Assembly (NCBI RefSeq): GCF_011250635.1
Contig: NZ_JAANNP010000005.1
Location: 108,535-172,534, forward strand
DNA: 64,000 nt
Direction of reading: 5' to 3'
DNA from: Motilibacter deserti
GTDB lineage: Bacteria; Actinomycetota; Actinomycetes; Motilibacterales; Motilibacteraceae
Position numbers and translations under genes: made by a program. The notes beneath the pieces are model-generated. The model searched no databases, was not told where the DNA came from, and worked only from the letters and a program-made list of their open reading frames with translations. Of this stretch, positions 32,984 to 41,956 are shown one piece after another. Within the stretch, counting starts at the first letter, position 1; each line of letters begins with the position of its first letter.

Positions 32984-34354
32984 TCACATGCTCGCGATGA
33001 GCTTGTCCACCCGTTCGTCGACGCTGCGGAACGGGTCCTTGCAGAGGACCGTGCGCTGGGCCTGGTCGTTGAGCTTGAGGTGCACCCAGTCCACGGTGAA
33101 GTCGCGCCGCCGCTCCTGGGCGCGCTTGATGAACTCCCCGCGCAGCCGTGCCCGCGTGGTCTGGGGCGGCCGCGACTTCGCCTCGAACACCTCCAGGTCG
33201 CGGGTGACCCGCTCGACGAGGCCCTTCGCGTCCAGCAGGTAGTAGAGCCCGCGTCCGCGCCGGATGTCGTGGTAGGCCAGGTCGAGGTGGGCGATGCGCG
33301 GGCTCGACAGCGCCAGCCCGTGCTTGGAGCGGTAGCGCTCGATGAGCTTGAGCTTGATGACCCAGTCGATCTCCCGGCCCACGAGGTCGAGGTCCTCGGT
33401 CCGGACCGCCTCGAGCGTGCGCTCCCACAGGTCCAGCACCCGCTTGATGACCGGGTCGTCGAGCCCCCGACGGGCGGCGAAGTCGCGCGCACGGGTGAAG
33501 TACTCTTCCTGGATCTCGAGTGCGCTGGCCTCGCGCCCGTTGGCAAGCCGGACCTTGCGGCGCCCGGTCAGGTCGTGGCTGACCTCGCGGATCGCGCGGA
33601 TCGGGTTCTCCAGTGTGAGGTCGCGCATCACGACGCCGGCCTCGATCATCCGCAGCACCAGGTCGGTGGCGCCGACCTTCAGCATGGTGGTCGTCTCGCT
33701 CATGTTGGCGTCGCCCACGATGACGTGCAGCCGGCGGAAGCGCTCGGCGTCCGCGTGCGGCTCGTCCCGCGTGTTGATGATCGGGCGGCTGCGCGTCGTG
33801 GCGGACGAGACGCCTTCCCAGATGTGCTCGGCGCGCTGGCTGACGCAGTAGACCGCCCCTCGCGGGGTCTGCAGGACCTTGCCCGCGCCGCAGACGATCT
33901 GCCGGGTCACCAGGAACGGGATCAGCACGTCGGCGAGCCGGCTGAACTCGCCGTGCCGGCCGACGAGGTAGTTCTCGTGGCAGCCGTAGGAGTTGCCGGC
34001 GGAGTCGGTGTTGTTCTTGAAGAGGTAGACGTCGCCGGCGATCCCCTCCTCGCGCAGGCGCCGCTCGGCGTCGACGAGGAGGCCCTCGAGCACCCGCTCG
34101 CCGGCCTTGTCGTGGGTGACCAGGTCGTAGATCGAGTCGCACTCGGGCGTCGCGTACTCCGGGTGGCTGCCCACGTCGAGGTAGAGCCGGGCGCCGTTGG
34201 CGAGGAAGACGTTGCTGCTGCGCCCCCAGGAGACGACTCGCCGGAAGAGATAGCGAGCGACCTCGTCCGGGGAGAGCCGCCGCTGGCCGCGGAACGTGCA
34301 GGTGACGCCGTACTCGTTCTCGATGCCGAAGATCCGCCGGTCGATGTCGATCAC
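32984..34354 (-). CDS. pafA: Pup-protein ligase PafA
   Basis: ATP-dependent ligase that joins the C-terminal glutamate of Pup to target lysines. The 456 residues are of glutamine-synthetase-like fold. [14 protein letters not shown] at the start holds the first metal-binding Glu; further signatures are [63 protein letters not shown] and [16 protein letters not shown]. The C-terminal domain ends at [17 protein letters not shown] 34354 is two to three residues upstream of the usual MDRRIFG start. Unlike in most actinomycetes it is not next to prcA; a ~5-kb block lies between. Confidence 0.96.
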   Translation of the reverse strand: MIDIDRRIFGIENEYGVTCTFRGQRRLSPDEVARYLFRRVVSWGRSSNVFLANGARLYLDVGSHPEYATPECDSIYDLVTHDKAGERVLEGLLVDAERRLREEGIAGDVYLFKNNTDSAGNSYGCHENYLVGRHGEFSRLADVLIPFLVTRQIVCGAGKVLQTPRGAVYCVSQRAEHIWEGVSSATTRSRPIINTRDEPHADAERFRRLHVIVGDANMSETTTMLKVGATDLVLRMIEAGVVMRDLTLENPIRAIREVSHDLTGRRKVRLANGREASALEIQEEYFTRARDFAARRGLDDPVIKRVLDLWERTLEAVRTEDLDLVGREIDWVIKLKLIERYRSKHGLALSSPRIAHLDLAYHDIRRGRGLYYLLDAKGLVERVTRDLEVFEAKSRPPQTTRARLRGEFIKRAQERRRDFTVDWVHLKLNDQAQRTVLCKDPFRSVDERVDKLIASM

Positions 34355-34553
34355 CCGTTTCCGCACGTCAGAGCACTGAGCATCGGGGACTACGTACCAG
34401 TTCCGGCCGTCAGGACGAGTACGCCGGGCCCGCCGAGGCAAGCCTATGCGTTGATGCTGCTCGACGAGCCGCCCAGCGCTCGTGCTCCTCCGTCGGGCGA
34501 ACGCGCGCCCGCAGCGGCACGCGGAAGAGGCAGGCACCGCCGTACACAGCGAC

Positions 34554-34597
34554 ACGGTCCCCGCACCGCCTCCGGCCGGAGGCGGTGCGGGGACCGT
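34554..34597. terminator. 44-bp perfect palindrome, probable terminator
   Basis: Two 22-base arms (34554-34575 and 34576-34597) are fully complementary with no spacer, centred on CCGG. It lies 19 bases after the stop of the small membrane gene on the minus strand and ~200 bases before pafA. As RNA it would form a very strong hairpin; no T tract follows. It probably insulates pafA from the upstream pair. Confidence 0.7.
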
Positions 34598-34616
34598 CAG
34601 AACGCTGAGCGCGCCG

Positions 34617-34853
34617 TCATCGATGCGCCTGTCGCCGCCACAGCTCCTCGCAGAAGCCGCCGGCGAGGAGGCCGGCGACCACGAAGGCCACGACGCTCTG
34701 GCCGGGGGCGTCGTCGGTCCGCGCAAGAGCGGCGGCCCCGACCGCGAAGAGCGCCGCGACACCGGCTGCGGCCAGCCGCGCCCTCCTGCGCCAGAGCAAG
34801 CTCACGGCCACGGCCCCGATGACCGCCGGGACGACTGCGATCAGGAACGTCAT
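34617..34853 (-). CDS. Small membrane protein, 78 aa (possible immunity partner)
   Basis: Two to three hydrophobic segments fill the protein: [38 protein letters not shown] and [20 protein letters not shown] basic RRRRA turn lies after the first. ATG 34853 shares its A with the TGA of the upstream secreted-protein gene (TGATG), so translation is coupled. Its tight pairing with a small exported protein resembles a bacteriocin plus membrane immunity protein, but this is inference only. Confidence 0.7.
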   Translation of the reverse strand: MTFLIAVVPAVIGAVAVSLLWRRRARLAAAGVAALFAVGAAALARTDDAPGQSVVAFVVAGLLAGGFCEELWRRQAHR

Positions 34854-35302
34854 CAGCACCACCTCCCGTTGTGGTACCAAGGCGCCTGCACCAGCCAACC
34901 GCCGGCGAGCGCCGCCTTGACCGCGAGACAGCCGCCGGAAGCGTAGAACGACCCGGCGATGGCCGCGACGGCGCGACCACCCCACACCGTGTACGGCGTC
35001 GGTATCCAGGAGATGACCGTGCCGCCCAGCGCGATCTGCGCGGTCTCCCGGCGGTTGAAGTAGACGGTGGCGACCGGCACGACCCACTTCCACGTGCCGT
35101 AGTCGAAATGGGCGTCGGGCGTGCCGGCCGGGACCTCCTGGGCCCCGTACTCCACGCGGTCACCCTCGAGCGGCAGGCCGGTCTCGAGATCGACGGCGAT
35201 GGGCGGCGCCGGCGGCTTGACGCGCTCGGCCTGTGCCGGCGCGGCACCGGCCAACACGCTCGCCGCCGCGGCGGCGGCCACGATCACGGCTCGAATTCGC
35301 AT
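34853..35302 (-). CDS. Secreted bacteriocin-like small protein
   Basis: An exported protein of 149 residues: signal peptide MRIRAVIVAAAAAASVL, likely cut after PAQA near residue 25. The mature part has an acidic/proline stretch, then WKWVVPVATVYFNRRETAQ, and a glycine-alanine rich, hydrophobic end (VWGGRAVAAIAGSFYASGG) with two cysteines, one in the GGC and the other as the final residue. The YFNRRET motif before a glycine-rich helix recurs, as I recall, in small secreted actinobacterial proteins and resembles pore-forming peptide precursors. No enzyme motif is seen. Ribosome site and promoter lie upstream in the gap before the GGDEF gene. Confidence 0.7.
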   Translation of the reverse strand: MRIRAVIVAAAAAASVLAGAAPAQAERVKPPAPPIAVDLETGLPLEGDRVEYGAQEVPAGTPDAHFDYGTWKWVVPVATVYFNRRETAQIALGGTVISWIPTPYTVWGGRAVAAIAGSFYASGGCLAVKAALAGGWLVQAPWYHNGRWC

Positions 35303-35662
35303 GTGAGCACTCCCCCGTAAATCCCCGGAGCCCCCGTGGCATCCGGGTGATGCACGAAGAGTGCTCCCGCGCTGCGCCCGCTGAAAAGAGCCTTTGAGGC
35401 AGGAGATCCGAATTCCGCTCGGACTTCGATGTTGCCGGTCCTGCTCGGGGCTCGCCCGTCCGGCTCGATGAGTCGACGTCGGTCAGCGTCGACGGCTGGA
35501 GGGGTTGCGCATCGACGTGCACGTCGGTCGGCTCGACTACCCCGGCTATCGGGCCATCGTCGGGGAAGACTCGTTCTAGACACGCCTAAGGAAGACGACG
35601 TGTCCGCCGACTGCATGAGGGTCGCCGGCCCGACGGGGTGCCGGCCGGGTCGAGGTGGGGGC
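35303..35662. other. Intergenic region before the GGDEF-EAL gene
   Basis: These 360 bases separate divergent genes. A 24-codon frame from TTG 35505 to TAG 35579 (LRIDVHVGRLDYPGYRA) has coding-like codons but no spaced ribosome site, and may be a remnant. AAGGAAG before GTG 35600 offers an alternative start for the GGDEF-EAL protein. No clear promoter was found. Confidence 0.4.
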
Positions 35663-37549
35663 ATGCTGACGCTGGGTCGCCCGCGTGCTCGCCTGCGGGC
35701 GGTGAGCCGGCACGCCAAGATGCTGCTGGCCCGCACCGCCGCCCCCGCCGTCGCCGGCCCCGAGACGTTCGCGAAGGCGACCGGGGCGATCTTCGCCACC
35801 GGCGGCCTGGTGTCCCTGGCCGCGCTCGCGTTCCCGCAGGGGCCCGACGTCGACGTCGCGGCCCTGCGGCTGATGGCGGTGCTCGCGGTCGGCTTCGGCC
35901 TGGTCGAGGCGCTGCTGCTCAAAGGGCGCATGCCCGCCTGGTTGCAGCACGTGCTCGGCTTCGGCGGGACCGGCATCATCACGCTCGCCGTCGTCGTGGC
36001 GGGCGGCGGAGTCGCGTCGACCGCGTACGCCGCGCTGTACGCCATCGTTGCGGTGGACGCGTTCTTCGTCTTCAGCTGGCGCTGGGCCGCGGTGCACCTG
36101 GCCACGGTGCTCATCGCCTGCCCGACCGCGTTCGCGCTGCTGCCCGACGTGAGCGTGGCGCAGAGCGTGCTGCTGGCCGGGACGTTCCTCGTCGTGGCCG
36201 TCGTGACGGCCTACCTCGCTCGGGCGGCGAGCGCGGCCGAGGTGGACGCGCTCACCGGGCTGCTCAACCGGCGCGGCTTCGACCGGCTGCTCGGCGAGGC
36301 GATGGCCGACGCCGAGCGTGCGTCTGCGCCGCTGATGCTCGCGCTGCTCGACCTGGATTACTTCAAGTCGGTCAACGACACCGACGGCCACGCGCACGGG
36401 GACCACCTGCTGCGCAGCACCGCCCAAGCGTGGCGCCCGATGCTGCGCCCGGGCCAGGTGCTCGCGCGCTTCGGCGGCGACGAGTTCGCGATCCTGCTGC
36501 CCGGCTGCCCGCCCGAGCGCGCCGCCTCCGTGGTCGAGGCGCTGCGCGAGGCGGTGCCCGCGGGGCGCACGTGCTCGGCGGGGTTGGCCGAGTGGGAGCC
36601 CGGCGACTCCGCGTCGATGCTCATCAACCGGGCCGACGTCGCGCTCTACGCGGCAAAGCGCAGCGGCCGCAACCGGGCGAACCAGCACGAGGGCGAGGCG
36701 GGGCGGGGACGCGAGCTCGCCCGGGCCATCTCCTCCGGCGAGCTCGTCGTGCACTTCCAGCCGGTGGTGGACCTGCAGGCGGTCGGCGCCGTGGGGATGG
36801 GCCGGGATGCGATCACCGCGGCCGAGGCGCTCGTGCGCTGGGAGCACCCGACGCGCGGGACCGTGCCCCCGCTGCAGTTCATCCTGTACGCCGAGAGCCG
36901 CGCGATCATCCTCGACCTCGGGCAGCACGTGCTCCGCGCCGCCTGCGCGGCCGCCGCGACGTGGCCCGTCGGTCCCGCAGGACGGCGCTCCGTCGCGGTC
37001 AACGTCTCGGCGCGCGAGCTGTGCGACCGCGGATACGCGCGCCGGGTCGCCGAGGCGCTCGACGAGGCCGGCCTGCCGCCGACGGCGCTCGTCATCGAGG
37101 TCACAGAGAGCAGCACCGAGACCGACGACCCGCAGCTGACGCGCTCCCTGCACGAGGTGCGCGAGCTGGGCGCCCACGTCGCGGTCGACGACTTCGGCAC
37201 CGGCTACTCCTCGCTGAGCCGTCTCGCCTCGCTGCCCGTGGACGTGCTCAAGATCGATCGCTCGTTCGTGCAGCCGCTCGGGTCCGGCCCGCGGTCCACG
37301 ACGATCGTCTCAGCGATAACCGGGCTCGGGACGGCGCTGGGCCTCACCGTGGTGGCCGAGGGCATCGAGACGGCTGCGCAGGCCGACGTGCTGCGCGGGC
37401 TGGGATGTGCCCGCGGCCAGGGGTACTTCTTCGGCCGGCCCGTCCCCGCCGACGCCTTCGCGGCGAGCCTGCACGGGCCCGGCGCCGGGCCGTCTCGGGC
37501 GGCGCTCGACGCGCTGGGCGCAGGGGGCCCGCTGCGGTTGCGTGGGTAG
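35663..37549 (+). CDS. Membrane GGDEF-EAL protein (cyclic-di-GMP turnover)
   Basis: Predicted bifunctional cyclic-di-GMP enzyme of 628 residues. The first ~190 residues contain about five to six membrane helices (IFATGGLVSLAALAF, LMAVLAVGFGLVEALLL, GTGIITLAVVVAGGGV). The diguanylate cyclase domain has DALTGLLNRRGFDRLL, LDLDYFKSVNDTDGH and an intact RFGGDEFAILL; the product-inhibition RxxD is replaced by RPGQ. The EAL domain has AEALVRWEHP, VNVSARELCD, LVIEVTESS, DDFGTGYSSL and VDVLKIDRSFV, all catalytic residues kept. ATG 35663 has GAGGTGGGG upstream; GTG 35600 is the alternative. Both activities therefore seem possible, with the membrane part as sensor. Confidence 0.9.
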   Translation: MLTLGRPRARLRAVSRHAKMLLARTAAPAVAGPETFAKATGAIFATGGLVSLAALAFPQGPDVDVAALRLMAVLAVGFGLVEALLLKGRMPAWLQHVLGFGGTGIITLAVVVAGGGVASTAYAALYAIVAVDAFFVFSWRWAAVHLATVLIACPTAFALLPDVSVAQSVLLAGTFLVVAVVTAYLARAASAAEVDALTGLLNRRGFDRLLGEAMADAERASAPLMLALLDLDYFKSVNDTDGHAHGDHLLRSTAQAWRPMLRPGQVLARFGGDEFAILLPGCPPERAASVVEALREAVPAGRTCSAGLAEWEPGDSASMLINRADVALYAAKRSGRNRANQHEGEAGRGRELARAISSGELVVHFQPVVDLQAVGAVGMGRDAITAAEALVRWEHPTRGTVPPLQFILYAESRAIILDLGQHVLRAACAAAATWPVGPAGRRSVAVNVSARELCDRGYARRVAEALDEAGLPPTALVIEVTESSTETDDPQLTRSLHEVRELGAHVAVDDFGTGYSSLSRLASLPVDVLKIDRSFVQPLGSGPRSTTIVSAITGLGTALGLTVVAEGIETAAQADVLRGLGCARGQGYFFGRPVPADAFAASLHGPGAGPSRAALDALGAGGPLRLRG

Positions 37550-37586
37550 TAGCCGCCTCGACCGATCCCCGGACCCGAGGACAACC

Positions 37587-38039
37587 GTGACGCACCAGCC
37601 GCCCCAGGAGCGCATGCTCGACGACCACCGACGCCCGGCCGGCGTCGACGACGCGACGGTGGAAGCCGTCGGACGCCTGACCGAGGCGCTCGAGACGGTC
37701 GAACGCGCGCGCGGCCGCCTGTTCGACTTCCACCAGCTCACCGGCGAGGCCGACATCAAGGCCGGCGACGCCGCCGACCTGCTGCGCAAGGCCGGCCACA
37801 ACGAGCTGGCGGACCGCGTGGAGGCCGAGCTGGTCGGGCGCAACGTGCTGTCCGGGCGTTGGACCTTCCAGATCGTCGAGGACTACGACGACGGCTACTG
37901 GTCCACGGCCCGGCGCCTCGAGCGCGAGGTCCGCGACGCCCTGCTGGGCGGCCAGCGCCACATCTACGAGGCCGAGATGAAGGAGGACCGGCGTACGCAC
38001 GGGCTCCCGGGCCACGAGGCGAGGCCGGTCGAGGGCTGA
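37587..38039 (+). CDS. Conserved hypothetical protein, 150 aa
   Basis: A soluble, mainly helical protein without signal or membrane segments. Recognisable pieces are VEAVGRLTEALETVERARG, LFDFHQLTGEADIKAGDAAD, LLRKAGHNELADRVEAELVGR, IVEDYDDGYW and LLGGQRHIYEAEMKEDRR. The pattern is shared by a conserved actinobacterial family of unknown function. It starts at GTG with GAGG 7-8 bases upstream, 37 bases after the GGDEF-EAL stop, and probably shares its transcript. A hairpin follows. Confidence 0.8.
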   Translation: MTHQPPQERMLDDHRRPAGVDDATVEAVGRLTEALETVERARGRLFDFHQLTGEADIKAGDAADLLRKAGHNELADRVEAELVGRNVLSGRWTFQIVEDYDDGYWSTARRLEREVRDALLGGQRHIYEAEMKEDRRTHGLPGHEARPVEG

Positions 38040-38057
38040 CCAGCCGACCTTCGCGGT

Positions 38058-38105
38058 GCCAGGGGCACGTCCGCGGTGGCCTGACGCCGCGCACGTGCCC
38101 CTGGC
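38058..38105. terminator. Hairpin between convergent genes
   Basis: GCCAGGGGCACGT at 38058-38070 is complementary to ACGTGCCCCTGGC at 38093-38105, with a 22-base GC-rich loop. It lies 18 bases past the hypothetical gene and 33 bases before the ChaB stop, so it can serve both directions. Confidence 0.65.
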
Positions 38106-38138
38106 GCCGCCGAGGTCGCGGCCCAGGCGGCCCCGGGC

Positions 38139-38555
38139 CTAGTCCCCCGACTCGCGCGCCTTGCGCGTCTCCCGGTCGTTGGCCTTGCCGATCGCCTCGA
38201 CCAGCTCGTCCTTAGTCATCTTCGACCGGCCGCTGATCTCCAGCCGCTTCGCGACGTCCATCAGGTGCTGCTTGGACGCGTTCGCGTCTACGCCGCCGGC
38301 GGTCTCGCGCGACTGCCGCGAGCCTTCCTTCACGGTGCGCGCGGCCTGGTCGTCGCTGGGGCCCTTGGACTCCTTCTCCTCCCAGTGGTCGCCCACCTTC
38401 TCGAAGGAGTGCTTCAGCGACGCGAACGCCGTCCGATGCGCGCGCTCGCCCTCGCCGTACGTCTCCACGGCCGAGTCGTGCGTCTTGAGCCAGGTGTCCT
38501 GGGCCTTCTTCGACGACCGCTCCAGGGTCGAGGGCAGCTCTTCGCGTGCGGGCAT
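38139..38555 (-). CDS. chaB: ChaB family protein with Rho N-terminal-like tail
   Basis: A 138-residue soluble protein. The first ~60 residues match ChaB: LPSTLERSSKKAQDTWLKTHDSA and AHRTAFASLKHSFEKVGDHW. The last ~40 residues (KQHLMDVAKRLEISGRSKM, TKDELVEAIGKAN) form a small helical domain of the Rho N-terminal/SAP type that often binds nucleic acid. The middle is a polar linker (SKGPSDDQAARTVKEGSR). ChaB was first described as a regulator of the ChaA cation antiporter, but this composite form is widespread without ChaA and its role is open. GGAGG lies 5-6 bases before the ATG. Confidence 0.85.
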   Translation of the reverse strand: MPAREELPSTLERSSKKAQDTWLKTHDSAVETYGEGERAHRTAFASLKHSFEKVGDHWEEKESKGPSDDQAARTVKEGSRQSRETAGGVDANASKQHLMDVAKRLEISGRSKMTKDELVEAIGKANDRETRKARESGD

Positions 38556-38619
38556 GGCGACCTCCGTCTCGTCGACGCGGAGCCTTCCCGCTGCCGACCG
38601 GGCTACCCGCGACCGGCGC

Positions 38620-39294
38620 TCAGAGCACGACTCTGCGCACGGCCTCGTCGACCGGCAGCTCGCCGCCGACGACCTCGAGGACGGCGCCGGCGGTGGCGCC
38701 GTCGTCGAGCAGGGCGGCGAGGACGGCCGCCACGTCGTCGCGGGGGACGTCCCCGCGCGGCACGGACGCCTCCAACCGCACGTGCCCGCTGCCCGGGTCG
38801 TCGGTCAGCCGGCCGGGACGCAGGACCGTCCAGTCCAGCTCACGCCCGCGCAGGTCCTCCTCAGCGGCGAGCTTGGCCCGGAGGTACGCCACGAACACCT
38901 CGTCGAGGCCGTCGGGCGTGCCGCCGCCGCGTACGGACTCCACGCCCATCGAGGAGACCAGGAGGTAGCGCCGGACGCCGGCCAGCTCGCAGGCATCGGC
39001 GAGCAGCGCGGCCGCCGCCCGGTCCACGGTGTCCTTGCGGGCGGGCCCGCTGCCCGGGCCGGCGCCCGCGGCGAACACGGCCGCGTGCGCGCCGCTCAGC
39101 ACCGCCGCGACCTCCGCCACGGAGGCCCGCTCGAGGTCGAGCACGGTGGGCTCCACGCCGGCTGCGCGCAGGTCGTCGACATGGCCGGGGTTGCGGACGA
39201 TGCCGACGACCTCGTCGCCGCGCTCGGCGAGCAGCCGGCCGAGCCGCAGCCCGACCTGTCCGTGAGCCCCGGCGATGACCACGCGTCGCGCCAC
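38620..39294 (-). CDS. NAD(P)-binding (NmrA/SDR-like) epimerase-type protein
   Basis: An atypical short-chain dehydrogenase of 224 residues. RRVVIAGAHGQVGLRLGRLL is the nucleotide-binding GxxGxxG region, followed by VVGIVRNPGHVDDL, VFAAGAGPGSG, YLLVSSMGVESV and LDWTVLRPGRLTD. These match the YwnB/NmrA-like family, in which the Tyr-Lys catalytic pair is often absent; no YxxxK is placed correctly here. GTG 39294 was chosen because AAGGAGG lies 5 bases upstream. Neighbouring genes give no pathway hint. Confidence 0.85.
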   Translation of the reverse strand: MARRVVIAGAHGQVGLRLGRLLAERGDEVVGIVRNPGHVDDLRAAGVEPTVLDLERASVAEVAAVLSGAHAAVFAAGAGPGSGPARKDTVDRAAAALLADACELAGVRRYLLVSSMGVESVRGGGTPDGLDEVFVAYLRAKLAAEEDLRGRELDWTVLRPGRLTDDPGSGHVRLEASVPRGDVPRDDVAAVLAALLDDGATAGAVLEVVGGELPVDEAVRRVVL

Positions 39295-39335
39295 GATGGC
39301 CTCCTTCATCGAACCGGCCGCTAGGCCGGCGGTCG

Positions 39336-39872
39336 TCAAGCCGGCAGGTAGCGGGCCGCGAGGCGCGGGAGCACGCCGGCGAACGCCGCCGGGTCCTCGA
39401 CGTCGACGTGCGGGCCGGCCGGCTCGTCGACCGGGTCGCCGTCCTCGGAGGCGGCCTGGGCGAAGGCGTCCTCGTCGCCGCCCGCGGCCTCGTAGGCGGA
39501 GATGGCGACGTAGAGCATCTCCTCGCTGAACGCCTCGTCGAAGCCCGCCGGCACGACGTCCGCCAGCGAGTCGGGGGCCGCCACCGCCGCGGCCCACACG
39601 GCCCGGCCCTGCGCGGCGAGCCACCCACGGAAGTCCATGAAGCCGTCGTCGGAGCACCCGCCGTTGACGAGGTAGGCCGCCGCCCACAGGTCCCACCGGT
39701 AGGCCTCGTCCTGCAGCCGGTCGAACACGCGCTGGAAGCCGACGATCTGCTCCAGCGGCAGCGCGGTCAGCCGGCGTACGAGCTCCTCGGCGACGTCGTC
39801 CGCCGACGTGACGGGGTCATCGACCGCCGTCCGGGCCGACTCGACGAGAGACCAGAAGTCGTCTTCGGTCAT
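39336..39872 (-). CDS. DUF4240 domain protein
   Basis: A 178-residue acidic, soluble protein. MTEDDFWSLVESARTAVDD at the start, LVRRLTALPLEQIVGFQRVFD, WAAAYLVNGGCSDDGFMDFRGWL and FSEEMLYVAISAYE are the DUF4240 signature; the C-terminal ~50 residues are an acidic tail. The family is common in actinomycetes and has no known activity. It lies 11 bases downstream of prcA on the same strand and is therefore probably co-transcribed with the proteasome genes. Confidence 0.88.
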   Translation of the reverse strand: MTEDDFWSLVESARTAVDDPVTSADDVAEELVRRLTALPLEQIVGFQRVFDRLQDEAYRWDLWAAAYLVNGGCSDDGFMDFRGWLAAQGRAVWAAAVAAPDSLADVVPAGFDEAFSEEMLYVAISAYEAAGGDEDAFAQAASEDGDPVDEPAGPHVDVEDPAAFAGVLPRLAARYLPA

Positions 39873-39883
39873 CGCTCCCCGCC

Positions 39884-40690
39884 CTACTCCCCCGCCGCCG
39901 GCCCCGGCGGCTCGTGCGCCCCGCCGGCCAGCTTCGTCGGGCCGGGCGTCTCGCGCAGCGCCGGGTCGTCCGGCGCGACGTTGACGTCGGAGACCTCACC
40001 GTCGAGCAATGACGCGAGCGCAGCGCCCACGACGCGGCGGAACTTGCGCCGCGGCCGGTTGCGGTCCAGGACCGCGACCTCGAGCTGGGCGGGCGGCAGC
40101 TCGCGGGCCTGGCCACCTGAGGGATCGCGCGCCAGCATCTCGACGGCGAGCCGGAGCGCGTCGCGCAGCGGCAGGCCGGGGGTGTAGCGCGACTGCAGGG
40201 TCGAGGTGATCGAGTCGGCCTGGCCGCCCATGGCGACGAAGCCCCGCTCGTCCGCGACCGACCCGTCGTAGGTCAGCCGGTAGAGCTGGTCCTCGTCCTC
40301 GCTGTCGCCCACCTCGGCCACCGCGAGCTCGACCTCGTAGGGCTTGGACGTCTCGGTGAAGATCGTGCCGAGCGTCTGGGCGTAGACGTTCGCCAAGCCG
40401 CGGCCGGTGACGTCGCGCCGGTCGTAGGCGTAGCCACGGAAGTCCGCGATGCGCACGCCCGCGATGCGCAGGTTCTCGAACTCGTTGTACTTGCCGACCG
40501 CCGCGAACGCGATGCGGTCGTAGATCTCGCTGATCTTGTGCAGCGCGCGCGACGGGTTCTCGGCGACGAACAGGATGCCGTCGGCGTACGCCAGCACGAG
40601 GACGCTGCGGCCGCGGGCGATGCCCTTGCGGGCATAGTCCGCCTTGTCCTTCATGACTTGCTCAGGCGATACGTAGAACGGCGTGCTCAC
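39884..40690 (-). CDS. prcA: Proteasome subunit alpha PrcA
   Basis: Outer-ring subunit of the 20S proteasome, whose N-termini gate the chamber. The 268 residues begin [19 protein letters not shown], then [17 protein letters not shown], and carry [19 protein letters not shown] and [18 protein letters not shown], all typical. It has no catalytic Thr, as expected for alpha. The C-terminal ~30 residues are Pro/Gly/Ala-rich. GTG 40690 has GAGGAG 5-6 bases upstream. An 86-base gap separates it from prcB, longer than usual for this gene pair. Confidence 0.97.
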   Translation of the reverse strand: MSTPFYVSPEQVMKDKADYARKGIARGRSVLVLAYADGILFVAENPSRALHKISEIYDRIAFAAVGKYNEFENLRIAGVRIADFRGYAYDRRDVTGRGLANVYAQTLGTIFTETSKPYEVELAVAEVGDSEDEDQLYRLTYDGSVADERGFVAMGGQADSITSTLQSRYTPGLPLRDALRLAVEMLARDPSGGQARELPPAQLEVAVLDRNRPRRKFRRVVGAALASLLDGEVSDVNVAPDDPALRETPGPTKLAGGAHEPPGPAAGE

Positions 40691-40776
40691 CGGGCTCCTC
40701 GTCCCTCGAACTGTGCTGAACGGTCCGTGCTCTCGGATGTACGGGAATTCGCGAGTCCCGGCTCGGGCGCCGGCGG

Positions 40777-41628
40777 CTAGGTGAGCGGGGCCTGCGGCCC
40801 GCCCGGCCGGTCCATGCGCGCGTCGAGCACCCGCGCGACGAACCCGCCGACCTCCTCGTCCGACAGCCTCCGGTAGCCCTCTGCGGTCACCACCGCCACG
40901 ACCGGGTAGATCCGGCGCGTCACGTCGGGCCCGCCGGTGGCGCTGTCGTCGTCCGCCGCGTCGTAGAGCGCCTGGACCGTGCAGGTGACCGCCTCGTCGG
41001 CGGTGAGCCCGTCGCGGAAGAGCTTCTTCAGCGCGCCGCGGGCGAACAGCGACCCCGAGCCGACCGAGTGGTAGCGGTGCTCCTCGTAGCGGCCACCGGT
41101 GACGTCGTAGCTGAAGATGCGGCCGAGCCCGGACTCGAGGTCGTAGCCGGCGAGCATCGGGACCACGGCGAGCCCCTGCATGGCCAGGGCGAGGTTGCCG
41201 CGGATCATGGTCGCCAGCCGGTTGGCCTTGCCGTCGAGCGAGAGGGTCGTGCCCTCGAGCTTCTCGTAGTGCTCGAGCTCGACCTGGAACAGGCGGACCA
41301 TCTCCACGGCCAGCCCGGCGGCACCGGCGATGCCCACCGCGGAGTACTCGTCCGCGTGGAACACCTTCTCGATGTCGCGCTGCGCGATGAGGTTGCCCAT
41401 CGTCGCCCGCCGGTCGCCGGCCATGACCACGCCGTCGTCGAAGGTCACGGCGACGATCGTCGTGCCGTGGGGCGCCTCGGACGAGACGGGGACGGCGGGC
41501 GGGGTCCGCCGTCCCGGCAGCAGCTCAGGGGCGTACGAGCCCAGGAAGTCGGTGAAGGAGGAGCTGCCGGGGGTGAGGAAGGCAGCGGGCAGCCGGCCGA
41601 CGCCGGCCGTCGCGATCGGGTCCGCCAT
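40777..41628 (-). CDS. prcB: Proteasome subunit beta PrcB
   Basis: Catalytic subunit of the 20S proteasome. A 55-residue propeptide ([20 protein letters not shown], ending EAPHG) precedes Thr56, the N-terminal nucleophile in [20 protein letters not shown] after self-cleavage. The catalytic Asp and Lys positions (DDGVV, and K in ERDIEKVF-like [14 protein letters not shown]) are present. [19 protein letters not shown] and YSYDVTGG-like [19 protein letters not shown] complete the fold. The gene begins 5 bases after the pup stop, so the two are tightly linked. Confidence 0.97.
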   Translation of the reverse strand: MADPIATAGVGRLPAAFLTPGSSSFTDFLGSYAPELLPGRRTPPAVPVSSEAPHGTTIVAVTFDDGVVMAGDRRATMGNLIAQRDIEKVFHADEYSAVGIAGAAGLAVEMVRLFQVELEHYEKLEGTTLSLDGKANRLATMIRGNLALAMQGLAVVPMLAGYDLESGLGRIFSYDVTGGRYEEHRYHSVGSGSLFARGALKKLFRDGLTADEAVTCTVQALYDAADDDSATGGPDVTRRIYPVVAVVTAEGYRRLSDEEVGGFVARVLDARMDRPGGPQAPLT

Positions 41629-41633
41629 CGGGG

Positions 41634-41849
41634 CTACTGCCCGCCCTTCTGCACGAACCCGCGCACGAAGTCCTCGGCGTTGGACTCCACGACCTCGTCG
41701 ATCTCGTCGAGGATCGCGTCGATGTCGTCGTCGAGCTTGGCCTTGCGCTCAGCGACCGAGGCGGCCGAGTCGGCCGTCTCCTCGACCTGCTCGTCCTCGT
41801 CGCTGCGCCGGGTCTCGCGGCGCTGGCCGCCCGTGTCCCGAGTGCTCAT
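41634..41849 (-). CDS. pup: Prokaryotic ubiquitin-like protein Pup
   Basis: Protein tag of the bacterial proteasome, 71 residues. The N-terminal half is disordered and polar ([19 protein letters not shown]), the second half is the helix that docks into the ARC coiled coil ([20 protein letters not shown]). It ends [11 protein letters not shown], so the last residue is Gln and needs Dop before ligation. ATG 41849 has GGGAGGG 5 bases upstream; upstream frame extension of 23 codons was rejected. Positioned dop-pup-prcB as in other actinomycetes. Confidence 0.98.
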   Translation of the reverse strand: MSTRDTGGQRRETRRSDEDEQVEETADSAASVAERKAKLDDDIDAILDEIDEVVESNAEDFVRGFVQKGGQ

Positions 41850-41956
41850 GGACCCTCCCGAGTTGCGTCCTTGCCCTGATCCTAGGCAGGTCGTCCGACA
41901 AGGCCTGCCCAAAGGCACGGGCGTTCACCCGCAGAGGAACCGCCCCGGTGGGGGCG

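Noticed and set aside
35505..35579. A 24-codon frame with coding-like codons (LRIDVHVGRLDYPGYRA)
   Set aside because: No properly spaced ribosome site and too short to judge; may be a gene remnant.
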